Source: Methylohalomonas lacus
GTDB lineage: Bacteria; Pseudomonadota; Gammaproteobacteria; Methylohalomonadales; Methylohalomonadaceae
Assembly (NCBI RefSeq): GCF_024808875.1
Contig: NZ_JANUCT010000009.1
Span: 1-64,000, forward strand
Length of the DNA stretch: 64,000 nt
Reading direction: 5' to 3'
Position numbers and translations under genes: made by a program. Below, in pieces: positions 37,841-46,801 of this stretch (the stretch's first letter is position 1; every line of letters begins with the position of its first letter). Below the pieces are notes generated by a model that did no database searches, was not told the DNA's origin, and was given only the letters and a program-made list of their open reading frames with translations.

Positions 37841-40060
37841 ATGCGATTCGTAAAATGGCTACTGCGCGGCCTGTTGCGGCTGCTCTACCGGGTCGACTGC
37901 CAGGGACTCGAGCACTACCACGACGCCGGCGAGCGCGTGCTCATTGTCGCCAACCATACCTCCCTGCTCGACGGCCTGCTGCTGTACGCCTGGCTGCCGG
38001 ATACCCCCACCTTCGCCATCAATTCAAACATCGCCCGCCAGCCGCGGTTCGGTTTCTTCCTGCGTTTCGTCAATCTGTTTCGCATGGATCCGGCCAGTCC
38101 ACTGTCGCTGAAATCGCTGATCCGCTATCTGAATGCCGGCAACAAGGCGGTCATCTTCCCGGAAGGCCGCGTCACGACTACCGGCGGGCTCATGAAGATT
38201 TACGAGGGTCCGGGACTGGTCGCCGACAAGGCCGACGCCATGGTGCTGCCGATCGGCATTCACGGCCCGCAGTTTTCGCCGTTCTCCTACCTCAAGGGCA
38301 AGGGCGTGTGCCGCTGGTTCCCGCGCGTCACCCTGCGTATCCTGCCGCCGCGCCGCATCCATATCGACGCATCGCTGCAGGGCCCGGCACGGCGCAAGTC
38401 GGCGGTGCAGCAAATGCAGGACGTCATGTACGAATTGCACGCGGCGACGTTCAATCAGCGCCAGACTGTCTTTCAGGCCATGGTCAATGCCGCGCGCGAC
38501 AATGGCCCGAAGCGCATCATTCTCGAGGACAGTCAGCGCCAGCGACTGAGCTATCGCCAGCTGCTGCAACGCGCCCTGATTCTCGGTAGCGCGCTGCGCC
38601 GGCAGACCGATGCCGGCGAACACGTCGGCCTGATGCTGCCGAACAGCAACGCCATGGCGATCGGTTTTCTGGCCCTGCAGTACAGTGGCCGGATCGCGGC
38701 CATGATCAACTTTACCGGCGGCGCCCGTAGCGTCATCCGTGCCTGCGAGACCGGCAACGTCAAACGCATCTATACGTCGCGCCAGTTCATCGAGAAAGCC
38801 GGTCTGGAAAACGTGGTCGAGCAAGTCGCCGCCAGCGTCGACGTACGTTATCTTGAAGACCTGCGTGCCGAAATCGGGCTGGTCGACAAACTGCTGGGGC
38901 TGCTGCGATCGCGTTACGCCAGCCGCCACTATCGGCGCATTACCCGGAACCGCGACCCCGACCAACCGGCGGTTATCCTGTTCACCTCCGGTTCCGAGGG
39001 TGTCCCCAAGGGCGTGGTGCTGTCACATGCCAACCTGTTGGCGAATTACGCCCAGGTCCGCTGTCACATCGATTTCCAACCGACCGATCTGGTGTTCAAC
39101 TGCCTGCCGCTGTTTCACTCGTTCGGCCTCAATGCCGGTTTCATCATGCCATTGCTGGGCGGCAGTCAGGTGTTCCTATACCCCACACCGCTGCACTACC
39201 GACAGATACCGGAACTGATCTACGAGCTGGGCGCGACCATCCTGTATGGCACCAATACCTTCTTCAAGGGCTATGCCCACTACGCGCATCCGTTCGATTT
39301 CCACAGTCTGCGCTACACCGTCGCCGGTGCTGAAAAGTTGCGCGACGACACCCTGCAGTTGTGGATGGAACGCTTCGGCATCCGCATTCTCCAGGGCTAC
39401 GGCGTCACCGAAACCAGCCCGGTCATCGCCGTGAACACGCCGCTGGAAAACCGGATCGGCACCGTCGGCCGGCCGGTAACCGGCATGCAGTTCTATCTTG
39501 CACCTGTGGACGGCATCGAAACAGGCGGCCGGCTGGTCGTGTCCGGTCCCAACGTCATGCTCGGCTATCTGCTGGCCGATCGCCCGGGCGAACTCGTGCC
39601 GCCGGAAACCGAACGCGGTCGCGGCTGGTATGACACCGGCGACATCGCCAGTATCGATGACGACGGTTACATCACGATTCTCGGCCGTGCCAAGCGCTTC
39701 GCCAAGGTTGGCGGCGAGATGGTGTCACTGACCGCAGTGGAAGAGCTGGCACAGAAGGTCTGGCCTGACGCCAGCCATTCGGCCGTCAGCCTGACGGATG
39801 AACACAAGGGCGAGAAGATTCTGTTGCTGACCACCGAGCCGGATGCCCATCGCAAGGCGCTGATCGAATACGCCCGGCAACACGGTTACGGCGATCTGTA
39901 CGTGCCGCGGCATATCATCGGCATCAGCGAGATCCCGGTACTCGGCACCGGCAAGACCGACTACAGCACCCTGCAACAGCTGGCCGAAGCCGCCGACGCC
40001 AGCGACGTGAGCTGGATCGACAATCCTGAACAGCTGATTAGCAACTCAAAACAACAATAA
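37841..40060 (+). CDS. aas: Aas-like bifunctional acyltransferase/acyl-ACP synthetase
   Basis: A 739-residue protein of the same architecture and length class as E. coli Aas. The N-terminal PlsC domain has NHTSLLDGLLL (HX4D) and VIFPEGRVTTTGGLM. From about residue 230 there is an AMP-forming ligase domain with ILFTSGSEGVPKGVVLSHAN (P-loop), GYGVTETSPVI and WYDTGDIASIDDDGYI. Aas re-acylates lyso-phospholipids with acyl-ACP at the inner membrane. E. coli Aas is paired with lplT, which is not seen here. Confidence 0.9.
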   Translation: MRFVKWLLRGLLRLLYRVDCQGLEHYHDAGERVLIVANHTSLLDGLLLYAWLPDTPTFAINSNIARQPRFGFFLRFVNLFRMDPASPLSLKSLIRYLNAGNKAVIFPEGRVTTTGGLMKIYEGPGLVADKADAMVLPIGIHGPQFSPFSYLKGKGVCRWFPRVTLRILPPRRIHIDASLQGPARRKSAVQQMQDVMYELHAATFNQRQTVFQAMVNAARDNGPKRIILEDSQRQRLSYRQLLQRALILGSALRRQTDAGEHVGLMLPNSNAMAIGFLALQYSGRIAAMINFTGGARSVIRACETGNVKRIYTSRQFIEKAGLENVVEQVAASVDVRYLEDLRAEIGLVDKLLGLLRSRYASRHYRRITRNRDPDQPAVILFTSGSEGVPKGVVLSHANLLANYAQVRCHIDFQPTDLVFNCLPLFHSFGLNAGFIMPLLGGSQVFLYPTPLHYRQIPELIYELGATILYGTNTFFKGYAHYAHPFDFHSLRYTVAGAEKLRDDTLQLWMERFGIRILQGYGVTETSPVIAVNTPLENRIGTVGRPVTGMQFYLAPVDGIETGGRLVVSGPNVMLGYLLADRPGELVPPETERGRGWYDTGDIASIDDDGYITILGRAKRFAKVGGEMVSLTAVEELAQKVWPDASHSAVSLTDEHKGEKILLLTTEPDAHRKALIEYARQHGYGDLYVPRHIIGISEIPVLGTGKTDYSTLQQLAEAADASDVSWIDNPEQLISNSKQQ

Positions 40061-40064
40061 GCGA

Positions 40065-40229
40065 TCCGCGAATGAATGCGAATACACGCAAATTTAAAAA
40101 TGATGTAATGGTATTTTGAGAAGGCAGCCGCAACGCGGAGAAACAAAAGCTCGGCTCAATTACTTTGCTCCGAGCATTGCTGCATTTTCACAATCAGCTT
40201 GATTGGCGTTTATTCGCGTTCATTTGCGG
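40065..40229. repeat. Inverted-repeat element, copy 2 (after aas)
   Basis: A 165-bp segment with left arm TCCGCGAATGAATGCGAATA and right arm ending TTCGCGTTCATTTGCGGA. The reverse complement of the right arm (TCCGCAAATGAACGCGAATA) matches both the left arm and the left arm of copy 1 at 8811. The interior differs from copy 1 and holds its own GCTCGG/CCGAGC inverted repeat. The right arm runs into the 3' end of the exported PIMT gene, supplying its last codons (..ANERE). Confidence 0.75.
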
Positions 40230-40971
40230 ACGTATCTGATTGATCATCCGGCCTGACCATCGGCACGAAACCGACCGGAATGACGTCGCGGGTCTCGATC
40301 GAACCGTCGGCCTGCTTGACCAGCAACTGCAGGGTCTGGGCAGTGCCCTGCTCACCTACCGGTACCACCATGCGCCCACCGACGGCCAGCTGTTCGATCA
40401 GCGCCTCCGGTATTTCGGGAGGTGCCGCAGTGACGATGATCGCATCGAACGGCGCCGCTTGCGGCCAACCCTGATAACCGTCACCAATGCGCAACTCGAT
40501 CGCATCGTAGCCCAGCTCGGTGAGGGTCGAGGCTGCGCGCCGACCCAGTTCGGGCAGCAACTCGATGCTGTAAACGCTATCGCTGAGTTCAGCCAGGATT
40601 GCCGCCTGGTAGCCGGAACCGGTACCAACCTCGAGCACGCGATCGCCGGCTTCGACCGACGCCAGCTCGGTCATCAGTGCGACAATAAACGGCTGTGAAA
40701 TGGTCTGATCGTGACCGATCGGCAGCGCGCGGTTGAGGTAAGCATTGGACTTTTGCGCCGTCGGTACGAATGCATGCCGCGGCACCCGGCGCAGTGCCTC
40801 CAGCACGCGCTCATCGAAACGCGAACGACCGGTATAGACGCCGGTGTCGCGCGCCTGTGCGCTCACCTCGTCCACCATCCGCTCGCGTTCGGCCTGTCGT
40901 TCATCCGCCATCGCCATTCCCGTCGTCAGCAAGCCTGACACCAGTAATACGTTTATCCACTGTGCAGTCAT
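40210..40971 (-). CDS. PIMT-family methyltransferase with predicted signal peptide
   Basis: A 253-residue protein-L-isoaspartate O-methyltransferase paralogue. MTAQWINVLLVSGLLTTGMAMADE reads as a Sec signal peptide with an AMA-D cleavage site. The core is intact: RRVPRHAFVP, LPIGHDQTISQPFIVALM and the SAM-binding VLEVGTGSGYQAAILAEL. Export would place a SAM-dependent enzyme where SAM is not expected, so either the leader is retained as an anchor or the start is misjudged. The last residues are encoded by a repeat arm. It starts three bases after endonuclease V stops. Confidence 0.85.
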   Translation of the reverse strand: MTAQWINVLLVSGLLTTGMAMADERQAERERMVDEVSAQARDTGVYTGRSRFDERVLEALRRVPRHAFVPTAQKSNAYLNRALPIGHDQTISQPFIVALMTELASVEAGDRVLEVGTGSGYQAAILAELSDSVYSIELLPELGRRAASTLTELGYDAIELRIGDGYQGWPQAAPFDAIIVTAAPPEIPEALIEQLAVGGRMVVPVGEQGTAQTLQLLVKQADGSIETRDVIPVGFVPMVRPDDQSDTSANERE

Positions 40972-40974
40972 GGT

Positions 40975-41619
40975 TCAACCCGATGCGAGTTTGTGCGCCG
41001 CGCGGATCGGCTCCGGCAGACGATAGCGCGTGGTCGTCGCCTCGACCCACTGTACAGCGCTTTCCAGACATACCTTGTGACCGCTGGAAACGTAGATCGT
41101 TTTCACGTGCGCCCGGTTACGTAGTACCACGCCTATGATCTCCTGCTGATGAAAAAGATACTGCTGGCTGCCGCGCTCCGGGGTGACGTCGTGATGTGTG
41201 CCGATCAGCCGTTTCTTGGCCACGCCAATGCTGGGCAAGCCGGTCAACAGGCCGAGATGGCAGGCAATGCCGAAACGCCGCGGATGGGCGTAACCCTGAC
41301 CGTCACAGAGCAGCAGATCCGGCGGCTGTGCCAGCTGTTCCAGGGCCTCGAGCACGGCCGGCACCTCGCGAAACGACAGCAGGCCGGGAATATAGGGCAA
41401 ACGCGTGGGCTGGCGGGCGATCGCGCTGGCGACCACCTCGAGCTCGGGACAGGCCATGACCACGACCGCCGCCCGGGTCGTGTTGCCGCGATCCTCGAAA
41501 CCGACATCAACGCCGGCTATATAACGCACCGGACCGAACTGATCCGTGGTGATGATCTGCTGGCGCAGTTCCTGCTGCAGGTTGATGGCCTGCTGCGGCG
41601 TCAAATCCCAGCTGTGCAT
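40975..41619 (-). CDS. nfi: Endonuclease V (deoxyinosine 3'-endonuclease)
   Basis: A 214-residue DNA repair enzyme that nicks near deoxyinosine and other deaminated bases. Family features are YIAGVDVGFEDRG with a catalytic Asp, YIPGLLSFREVPAVLEAL with the catalytic Glu, DLLLCDGQGYAHPRRFGIACHLG and VAKKRLIG. It is followed after 3 bp by the PIMT-like gene with a signal peptide, so both damage-repair-type genes may share a transcript. Confidence 0.95.
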   Translation of the reverse strand: MHSWDLTPQQAINLQQELRQQIITTDQFGPVRYIAGVDVGFEDRGNTTRAAVVVMACPELEVVASAIARQPTRLPYIPGLLSFREVPAVLEALEQLAQPPDLLLCDGQGYAHPRRFGIACHLGLLTGLPSIGVAKKRLIGTHHDVTPERGSQQYLFHQQEIIGVVLRNRAHVKTIYVSSGHKVCLESAVQWVEATTTRYRLPEPIRAAHKLASG

Positions 41620-41671
41620 GGGCGATTCCGAGCGCCGGGGACAGGATCTGTCCCCGGCTTCGGGTTAGCGT

Positions 41672-42070
41672 CTAGGATTTGCCGAGACTGCAACATCCGG
41701 GACCATGCGCCACGACGTAGAGCATGCCGCCCATGATGGCAAGGTTCTTGAAGAACGCATTGAACTCGTCCGGGTTCGACCAGAATGGATGGAAAATCAC
41801 GGTCACCGGGATCAGAAACAGGAAGATCGCCAGAGCCGCCCAGCGGGCCTGCAGACCCAGCAGCAGCAGCAGGCCACCGCCCAGTTCAATGATGATGGTC
41901 AGCACCAGCAGCACCTCCGGCAGTGGCAACCCCTTGCTGGCCATATAACCGGCCGTGCCCTCAAAACCACCGATCTTGTTCCAGCCGGCAATGATGAAAA
42001 TCAATGACAATAGTACGCGCCCGACCAGCGGGGCGTATTTCTGGGTAGCGTTACAGTTTGCCAGGTTCAT
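41672..42070 (-). CDS. DoxX family membrane protein
   Basis: A 132-residue protein with four predicted membrane segments. DoxX signatures are VGRVLLSLIFIIAGWNKIGGF near the start, ELGGGLLLLLGLQARWAAL and FHPFW in the C-terminal half. Members are often involved in redox or thiosulfate-linked membrane reactions, but most, including this one, have no assigned role. It is divergent from apt; the two starts are about 65 bp apart. Confidence 0.88.
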   Translation of the reverse strand: MNLANCNATQKYAPLVGRVLLSLIFIIAGWNKIGGFEGTAGYMASKGLPLPEVLLVLTIIIELGGGLLLLLGLQARWAALAIFLFLIPVTVIFHPFWSNPDEFNAFFKNLAIMGGMLYVVAHGPGCCSLGKS

Positions 42071-42134
42071 CTCAATCTCCCATCAAGTGCGATTTTGGTT
42101 ATCATGCAACGTATTACCGCCCGGAGCATCATGC

Positions 42135-42650
42135 ATGGAACATCTCAAGAACATCATTCGCGACATTCCCGATTTTCCCAAGGCCGGCATACTGTTTCGC
42201 GATATTACACCGCTACTGGCCGATGCTGAAAGCCTGCGCGAGACGGTCAACGCGCTGGTCGCCCCATACCGGGACGCCGGCATTACCGCCATCGCCGCCA
42301 TGGAGGCGCGTGGCTTCATTTTCGGCGGCCTGGCCGCCGATGCGCTCGGCACTGGCTTCGTGCCCCTGCGCAAGCCGGGCAAACTGCCCTATGAAACGAT
42401 CAGCGAAAGCTACGACCTTGAATACGGCGCTGCCAGCCTGGAAATCCATGCCGATGCCCTCGATGAACGTGATACGGTACTGCTGATTGATGACCTGATT
42501 GCGACCGGCGGTACTGCCGTCGCATCCTGCCGTCTGGTTGAACGACTCGGCGCCCGGGTCGCCGGACTCGCTTTCATTATTGAACTGGACGGCCTGAACG
42601 GTCGCAGCGCGCTGGCCGACTACCACGTCCACAGCCTGGTGCATTACTGA
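42135..42650 (+). CDS. apt: Adenine phosphoribosyltransferase
   Basis: A 171-residue salvage enzyme making AMP from adenine and PRPP. The start is the ATG at 42135 (MEHLKNIIRDIPDFPKAGIL); the frame is open upstream. AAMEARGFIFGG is a conserved loop and VLLIDDLIATGGTA is the PRPP-binding motif. It is convergent with the diguanylate cyclase gene, only 4 bp apart. Confidence 0.97.
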   Translation: MEHLKNIIRDIPDFPKAGILFRDITPLLADAESLRETVNALVAPYRDAGITAIAAMEARGFIFGGLAADALGTGFVPLRKPGKLPYETISESYDLEYGAASLEIHADALDERDTVLLIDDLIATGGTAVASCRLVERLGARVAGLAFIIELDGLNGRSALADYHVHSLVHY

Positions 42651-42654
42651 TGCG

Positions 42655-44043
42655 TCAATCGGCGACACACACCTGATCACGGCCGGCCGCCTTGGCCTCA
42701 TAGAGGGCGGTATCAGCCTGCTTGAGCAATTCATCCAGCTGTTCACCGTGCTCCGGGTATAGCGCGATACCCACCGAGATACTGAGCGGTTTATTGACCG
42801 ATTGCTGGCCGTCGAACGTCAGCGCATGCATCTGGGTACACAATTTTTCCATCCGTTTAACGGCAGCCGCCTTGCTGATGTTGGCCAGCACCAGCGTGAA
42901 TTCCTCGCCGCCATAACGCGCCGCGATATCATCACCACGCAGATTCTCCATAAAGTGGCTGGCGACCGCCTTTAGAACCTTGTCGCCGATGGCATGGCCA
43001 TGATCGTCATTGAACGCCTTGAAGTGATCCAGGTCGATCATGACCACGGCCAGGGTTTGCTCGTTGCGCCGGGCACGGGCGATTTCGCGCTCCAGCGATT
43101 CCTGCATGTAACGACGGTTATAGAGGTTGGTCAGCGGGTCGCGCACCGACTGATCGCGCAGGGCCTCGCGCAGCATGAAACTGGACAGCGCCAGTGACAG
43201 GTTTTCCGCCGTGTTCCGCAGCAATTCCTGATAACGCTCATCGTCGATCCGCTGATTGTCGTTATTCTGCAGGTAGATGAGTCCCAGTACATCACCGCTG
43301 GCCAGCAGCGGAATGCACAGGTAGCCCGCCTCCGGACATTCATTCAAATGCTGGCAGAACAGTGTGGTCTTCTCCCTGACGATATAGGTCTTGCCCTGGC
43401 GCAGGGCCCAGCACGCCTCCCTGGCGAAGGCGGGGGCTTCTTTGATATCCCCCCATACGGTGACCGCCTCGAGCATCTGGGTTTGCCGGTTCAACAGGTA
43501 CAGCGCACCAGCGGTATCGGCAAACAGGCGCGGCGCGTAATGATTGATCACAGAGTGTACTTCATCGATATTGCTGCACACCTGAATTTGTTCATTCATC
43601 TGCCGCAGCAGACGGCCGTGGGTGTTGGCGTGCTCGAGATCATCATTCATCTGCGCCAGCATTTCCTCGATACGCTTTTGCTCACTGATATCGGCAACCG
43701 CACCGATATAGCCGATAAAACTGCCATCGGCCCTGTAGATCGGGTGACTCTTGTCCAGCATCCAGCAATACTGCCCATGACTATCACGTAGCCGGTAAAC
43801 GAGCTTTATGGGGCTATGCTCACTCATGTGTTGCCGGATGGTCTCGAGACAGTTGTCGCGATCATCCGGATGCAGTGCGTCTAACCAGGCATGCTCGTCG
43901 ATCGCCTGTGACTCGTCCAGTCCCAGAAACTCGCGCCATAGGCGGTTGTAATAAATATGGTGACCATCAACGTCAGTCATCCACAGAATGACCGGCGCCT
44001 CTTCGACGACATAATGATTTTCTTCATCGTTTTTCTGCGTCAT
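42655..44043 (-). CDS. PAS-GAF-GGDEF diguanylate cyclase
   Basis: A 462-residue soluble protein. A PAS/PAC domain (APVILWMTDVDGHHIYYNRLW, about 15-130), a GAF-like domain (about 160-290, containing GYLCIPLLASGDVLGLIYL) and a C-terminal GGDEF domain with RYGGEEFTLVLANIS are present. The active site GGEEF and an RxxD inhibitory site (RGDD, five residues upstream) are intact, so it should produce cyclic di-GMP in response to an unknown cytoplasmic signal. Confidence 0.92.
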   Translation of the reverse strand: MTQKNDEENHYVVEEAPVILWMTDVDGHHIYYNRLWREFLGLDESQAIDEHAWLDALHPDDRDNCLETIRQHMSEHSPIKLVYRLRDSHGQYCWMLDKSHPIYRADGSFIGYIGAVADISEQKRIEEMLAQMNDDLEHANTHGRLLRQMNEQIQVCSNIDEVHSVINHYAPRLFADTAGALYLLNRQTQMLEAVTVWGDIKEAPAFAREACWALRQGKTYIVREKTTLFCQHLNECPEAGYLCIPLLASGDVLGLIYLQNNDNQRIDDERYQELLRNTAENLSLALSSFMLREALRDQSVRDPLTNLYNRRYMQESLEREIARARRNEQTLAVVMIDLDHFKAFNDDHGHAIGDKVLKAVASHFMENLRGDDIAARYGGEEFTLVLANISKAAAVKRMEKLCTQMHALTFDGQQSVNKPLSISVGIALYPEHGEQLDELLKQADTALYEAKAAGRDQVCVAD

Positions 44044-44083
44044 CGCCTGGCATCTCCACAGCTATGCGCGGGTTGCTTGACAG

Positions 44084-44839
44084 CTAACTTTCGCCGCCAT
44101 TGATATTGATGATCTGCCCGGTCAGGTAGTGACTGTCGTCGCTGGCCAGATACAGCGCCGCGGCGGCCACGTCCTCCGGTTGTCCCATGCGTTTAAGCGG
44201 AACGCCTTCCAGTACTCCGGCACGGTAATCGTCCGGCATGTGATCGCGGATGAATTCGGTCTCGATCCAGCCCGGCGCAATGATATTGACCCGCACCGTC
44301 GGCGCGAGATTCTTGGCCAGGCAGCGACTATAGCCGATGATACCCGCCTTGACCGCGGCAAACAGTTCGGGATTGCGACCGACCATGCCGGTCAACGCCT
44401 GACTCCAGCTGGTATTGATGATGACGCCCTGGCCGGCTGCGGTCATCAAGGGCGCCACCGCCCAGCAGCATTCCATGGTACCGCGCAGGTCCACGCTCAG
44501 TAACTGCTCGAGCTTGGCGGCATCGTCGAGTTCACTGGCCGGGCCGGTCAGAATATCGGCGCCGGCATTGTTGACCCAGATGTCGATGTTACCGAGCGCC
44601 GCCTGTGCGCCGGCAACCAGTGCGCGCACCGCATCGGCGTCGGCCACATCGGCCTGTATCGCCTGGGCCTGACCGCCGTCTGCGGTGATCGTATCGACGA
44701 TCGCCTGGGCACGCTCTGCCGACCGGCGGTAATTGACCACCACGTGGGCGCCTTCAGCTGCAAGGCGTTGCGCAATCGCCGCACCGATACCGCTGCTGGC
44801 ACCGGTAACCACCGCTGTCCTGTTCTGCAGACGCTTCAC
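44084..44839 (-). CDS. SDR family oxidoreductase with Tyr-to-Phe change
   Basis: About 251 residues from a GTG with GGAG six bases upstream; an ATG four codons earlier (MEWK) is possible. The NAD(P) motif TGASSGIG, NNAGAD and INTSWSQA are present. Where the catalytic YxxxK is expected, the sequence reads LFAAVKAG, so Tyr is replaced by Phe while Lys is kept. The C-terminal NIIAPGWIETEF is typical. It may bind cofactor without standard dehydrogenase activity. Substrate unknown. Confidence 0.88.
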   Translation of the reverse strand: MKRLQNRTAVVTGASSGIGAAIAQRLAAEGAHVVVNYRRSAERAQAIVDTITADGGQAQAIQADVADADAVRALVAGAQAALGNIDIWVNNAGADILTGPASELDDAAKLEQLLSVDLRGTMECCWAVAPLMTAAGQGVIINTSWSQALTGMVGRNPELFAAVKAGIIGYSRCLAKNLAPTVRVNIIAPGWIETEFIRDHMPDDYRAGVLEGVPLKRMGQPEDVAAAALYLASDDSHYLTGQIININGGES

Positions 44840-44957
44840 TTTCCACTCCATTAACAAGGATTATTGATTGAGCCGGCTGCAGTGTAACCGAGACGCAGTG
44901 TACAAGGACAATTGATGGATCCTGACAGTGACCGGGGACTGTGATAGAAAGACGTTC

Positions 44958-45410
44958 ATGTCCGAAACCGCCCTGCAGGCCATCCGCAATTATCGCCGTA
45001 TCAGCCCGCATCTGGCGACAGCCGGTCAGCCAGATGTGAACCAGTACCCGTTACTGGCCGGGCATTTTGACTCTGTCATCAACCTGGCGCGTCCCGACTC
45101 GCCGCACGCGCTGGCTGATGAACCGGCACTGGCGGCACGCCATGGGCTCGAATACATTGCCCTGCCAGTCGACTTCAAGAATCCCCGCAGCGACGATTTC
45201 GAGGCATTTCGCCGGCACCTGCGGGAACGTGAACAACAACGTGTGTTTGTGCATTGCGCCATGAACTGGCGCGTTTCCAGTTTCATCTTCCTGTATCGCG
45301 TCATCGACGCCGGTGTCGACCGTGCCACGGCGCTACACGACCTGGAAGCGGTCTGGCAGCCGGACCCGGTCTGGCGTGAATTTATCGATACAACGCTGAA
45401 GCAGGCGTAA
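44958..45410 (+). CDS. Protein tyrosine phosphatase-like protein (CX4R variant)
   Basis: A 150-residue protein from the ATG at 44958. ISPHLATAGQPDVNQYPLLA and the loop VFVHCAMNWRVSSFIFLYR identify the DSP/PTP-like family. The signature reads Cys-X4-Arg rather than the usual Cys-X5-Arg. Related bacterial proteins share a similar short loop as far as I recall, so catalysis may differ from classical phosphatases. It is divergent from the SDR gene. Confidence 0.8.
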   Translation: MSETALQAIRNYRRISPHLATAGQPDVNQYPLLAGHFDSVINLARPDSPHALADEPALAARHGLEYIALPVDFKNPRSDDFEAFRRHLREREQQRVFVHCAMNWRVSSFIFLYRVIDAGVDRATALHDLEAVWQPDPVWREFIDTTLKQA

Positions 45411-45434
45411 GTAACGCCGCCACGCCGGTGAATA

Positions 45435-46775
45435 TCAGTCCGTCGCGGCCGTGACCTCGTCGAATGCGCGGCGCACAGCCGCCGTAACGTCATGATAGTC
45501 ACCGAGCAGCTGTCGGGCGGCAGCGACGTCATCTTCGGCCTGGTAATCCAGCGCCCGCGCCAGCGTTGTCAGGGACTCCGGATCGCGCGCTATCGAGCTG
45601 ACCGGTTTCATGTCGAACACGCGCAGGCGTGCCTCCATGCGCTTGAGAAAATCATAACCGCGCAACAGACACTCGCAATGCGCGTCTGACAACCGTTGTC
45701 GCTGGCTAAGCCGCTCGAGCGCAGTGCGCGTACTCGGCGTCTGCAGATCACTGTCATGATGGCCGTACAATAACTGCAGATAGTGACTGATGAAGTCGAT
45801 GTCCATAACCCCGCCGCGGCCGCGCTTCAACTCGAAACGCCCGGCCGGACTGCCGAGTTCATGTTCGACCCGCGCGCGCATATCGCGGACTTCTACCCGC
45901 AGGCGCTCCGGATCGTAGTCGGCGTAGATATGCGGCTGGACGTCGGCGAGCACGCGCCCGGCCAGGCCATCGGCCTCGATCACCGGCCGGCAACGGGTCA
46001 TCAGCTGGCGCTGCCAGATGTCGCGTTCGCTGCAATGATAGTCACGGAAGGCATCCGCCGAAGTGACCAGTACGCCGGCGGCACCATGCGGCCGCAGGCG
46101 CATGTCGACCTCGTAGAGACTGCCGGCCGGTGCCGCCATGGCAATGCCGCGCAACAGCGCACGCACCAGTTTCGACGCCTGCTCGAACAATTCCGGCACA
46201 TCGTCGGGATAGAGAAAGATCAGGTCGAGATCGGAACCGAAGTTCATCTCGGCTCCGGCCATGCGCCCCATGCCCAGCACCGCCAGATGCTCTTCGAGCC
46301 CCGGTGCCGTGTGATGCATGTAAATGCGCAGCGCCGTATCCAGCGTCAGTTCCGCCAGGTCGGTCAGGCACGCTTCCTGCCTGGCCTGGTGCTGCAACTG
46401 GCGCAATTCGGCCAGCAGGATCTGCAGCATGATTTCGTTTTTGACGATGCGCAGCGCCTCCATGGCGCTGTCCGGCGACTGCTCGATATCGATCGCCTGC
46501 ATTCGTGCCTGCATGGCCTCGCGCTGCAGCGCCGGACGCGGATCGGCATCGATGATGTCGGTGATGGCCGAACCGCGATAAAACACGAACCGGGTGAAAT
46601 ACCAGCTGGCACCGAAGACGCGGATCAAAAGCGGCAGATCGTTCGGAATCTTGCCCCAGTCCTGCTGCTCGCACAGCTCCTGCCAGCGTTCAAGGCTGGC
46701 GGCCGCGGAATCCGCATGCCAAGCCTCGGCCAGTGCCTGGCGGCTGTCTGCATCCAGTTGTTGCTGTAGTGACAT
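45435..46775 (-). CDS. glnE: GlnE C-terminal half: adenylyltransferase (AT) domain protein
   Basis: A 446-residue protein equivalent to the adenylyl-transferase half of GlnE. The nucleotidyltransferase motif reads GAEMNFGSDLDLIFLYP, followed by LYEVDMRLRPHGAAGVL, FELKRGRGGVMDIDFISHYL and a helical C-terminal domain. It has its own ATG with a GGAACGGGA ribosome-binding site. In E. coli both halves form one 946-residue chain that adenylylates and deadenylylates glutamine synthetase; here the upstream half is a separate ORF in another frame, 26 bp away. Confidence 0.85.
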   Translation of the reverse strand: MSLQQQLDADSRQALAEAWHADSAAASLERWQELCEQQDWGKIPNDLPLLIRVFGASWYFTRFVFYRGSAITDIIDADPRPALQREAMQARMQAIDIEQSPDSAMEALRIVKNEIMLQILLAELRQLQHQARQEACLTDLAELTLDTALRIYMHHTAPGLEEHLAVLGMGRMAGAEMNFGSDLDLIFLYPDDVPELFEQASKLVRALLRGIAMAAPAGSLYEVDMRLRPHGAAGVLVTSADAFRDYHCSERDIWQRQLMTRCRPVIEADGLAGRVLADVQPHIYADYDPERLRVEVRDMRARVEHELGSPAGRFELKRGRGGVMDIDFISHYLQLLYGHHDSDLQTPSTRTALERLSQRQRLSDAHCECLLRGYDFLKRMEARLRVFDMKPVSSIARDPESLTTLARALDYQAEDDVAAARQLLGDYHDVTAAVRRAFDEVTAATD

Positions 46776-46801
46776 GGTCCCGTTCCGGTTATCGGTAGCG
46801 C

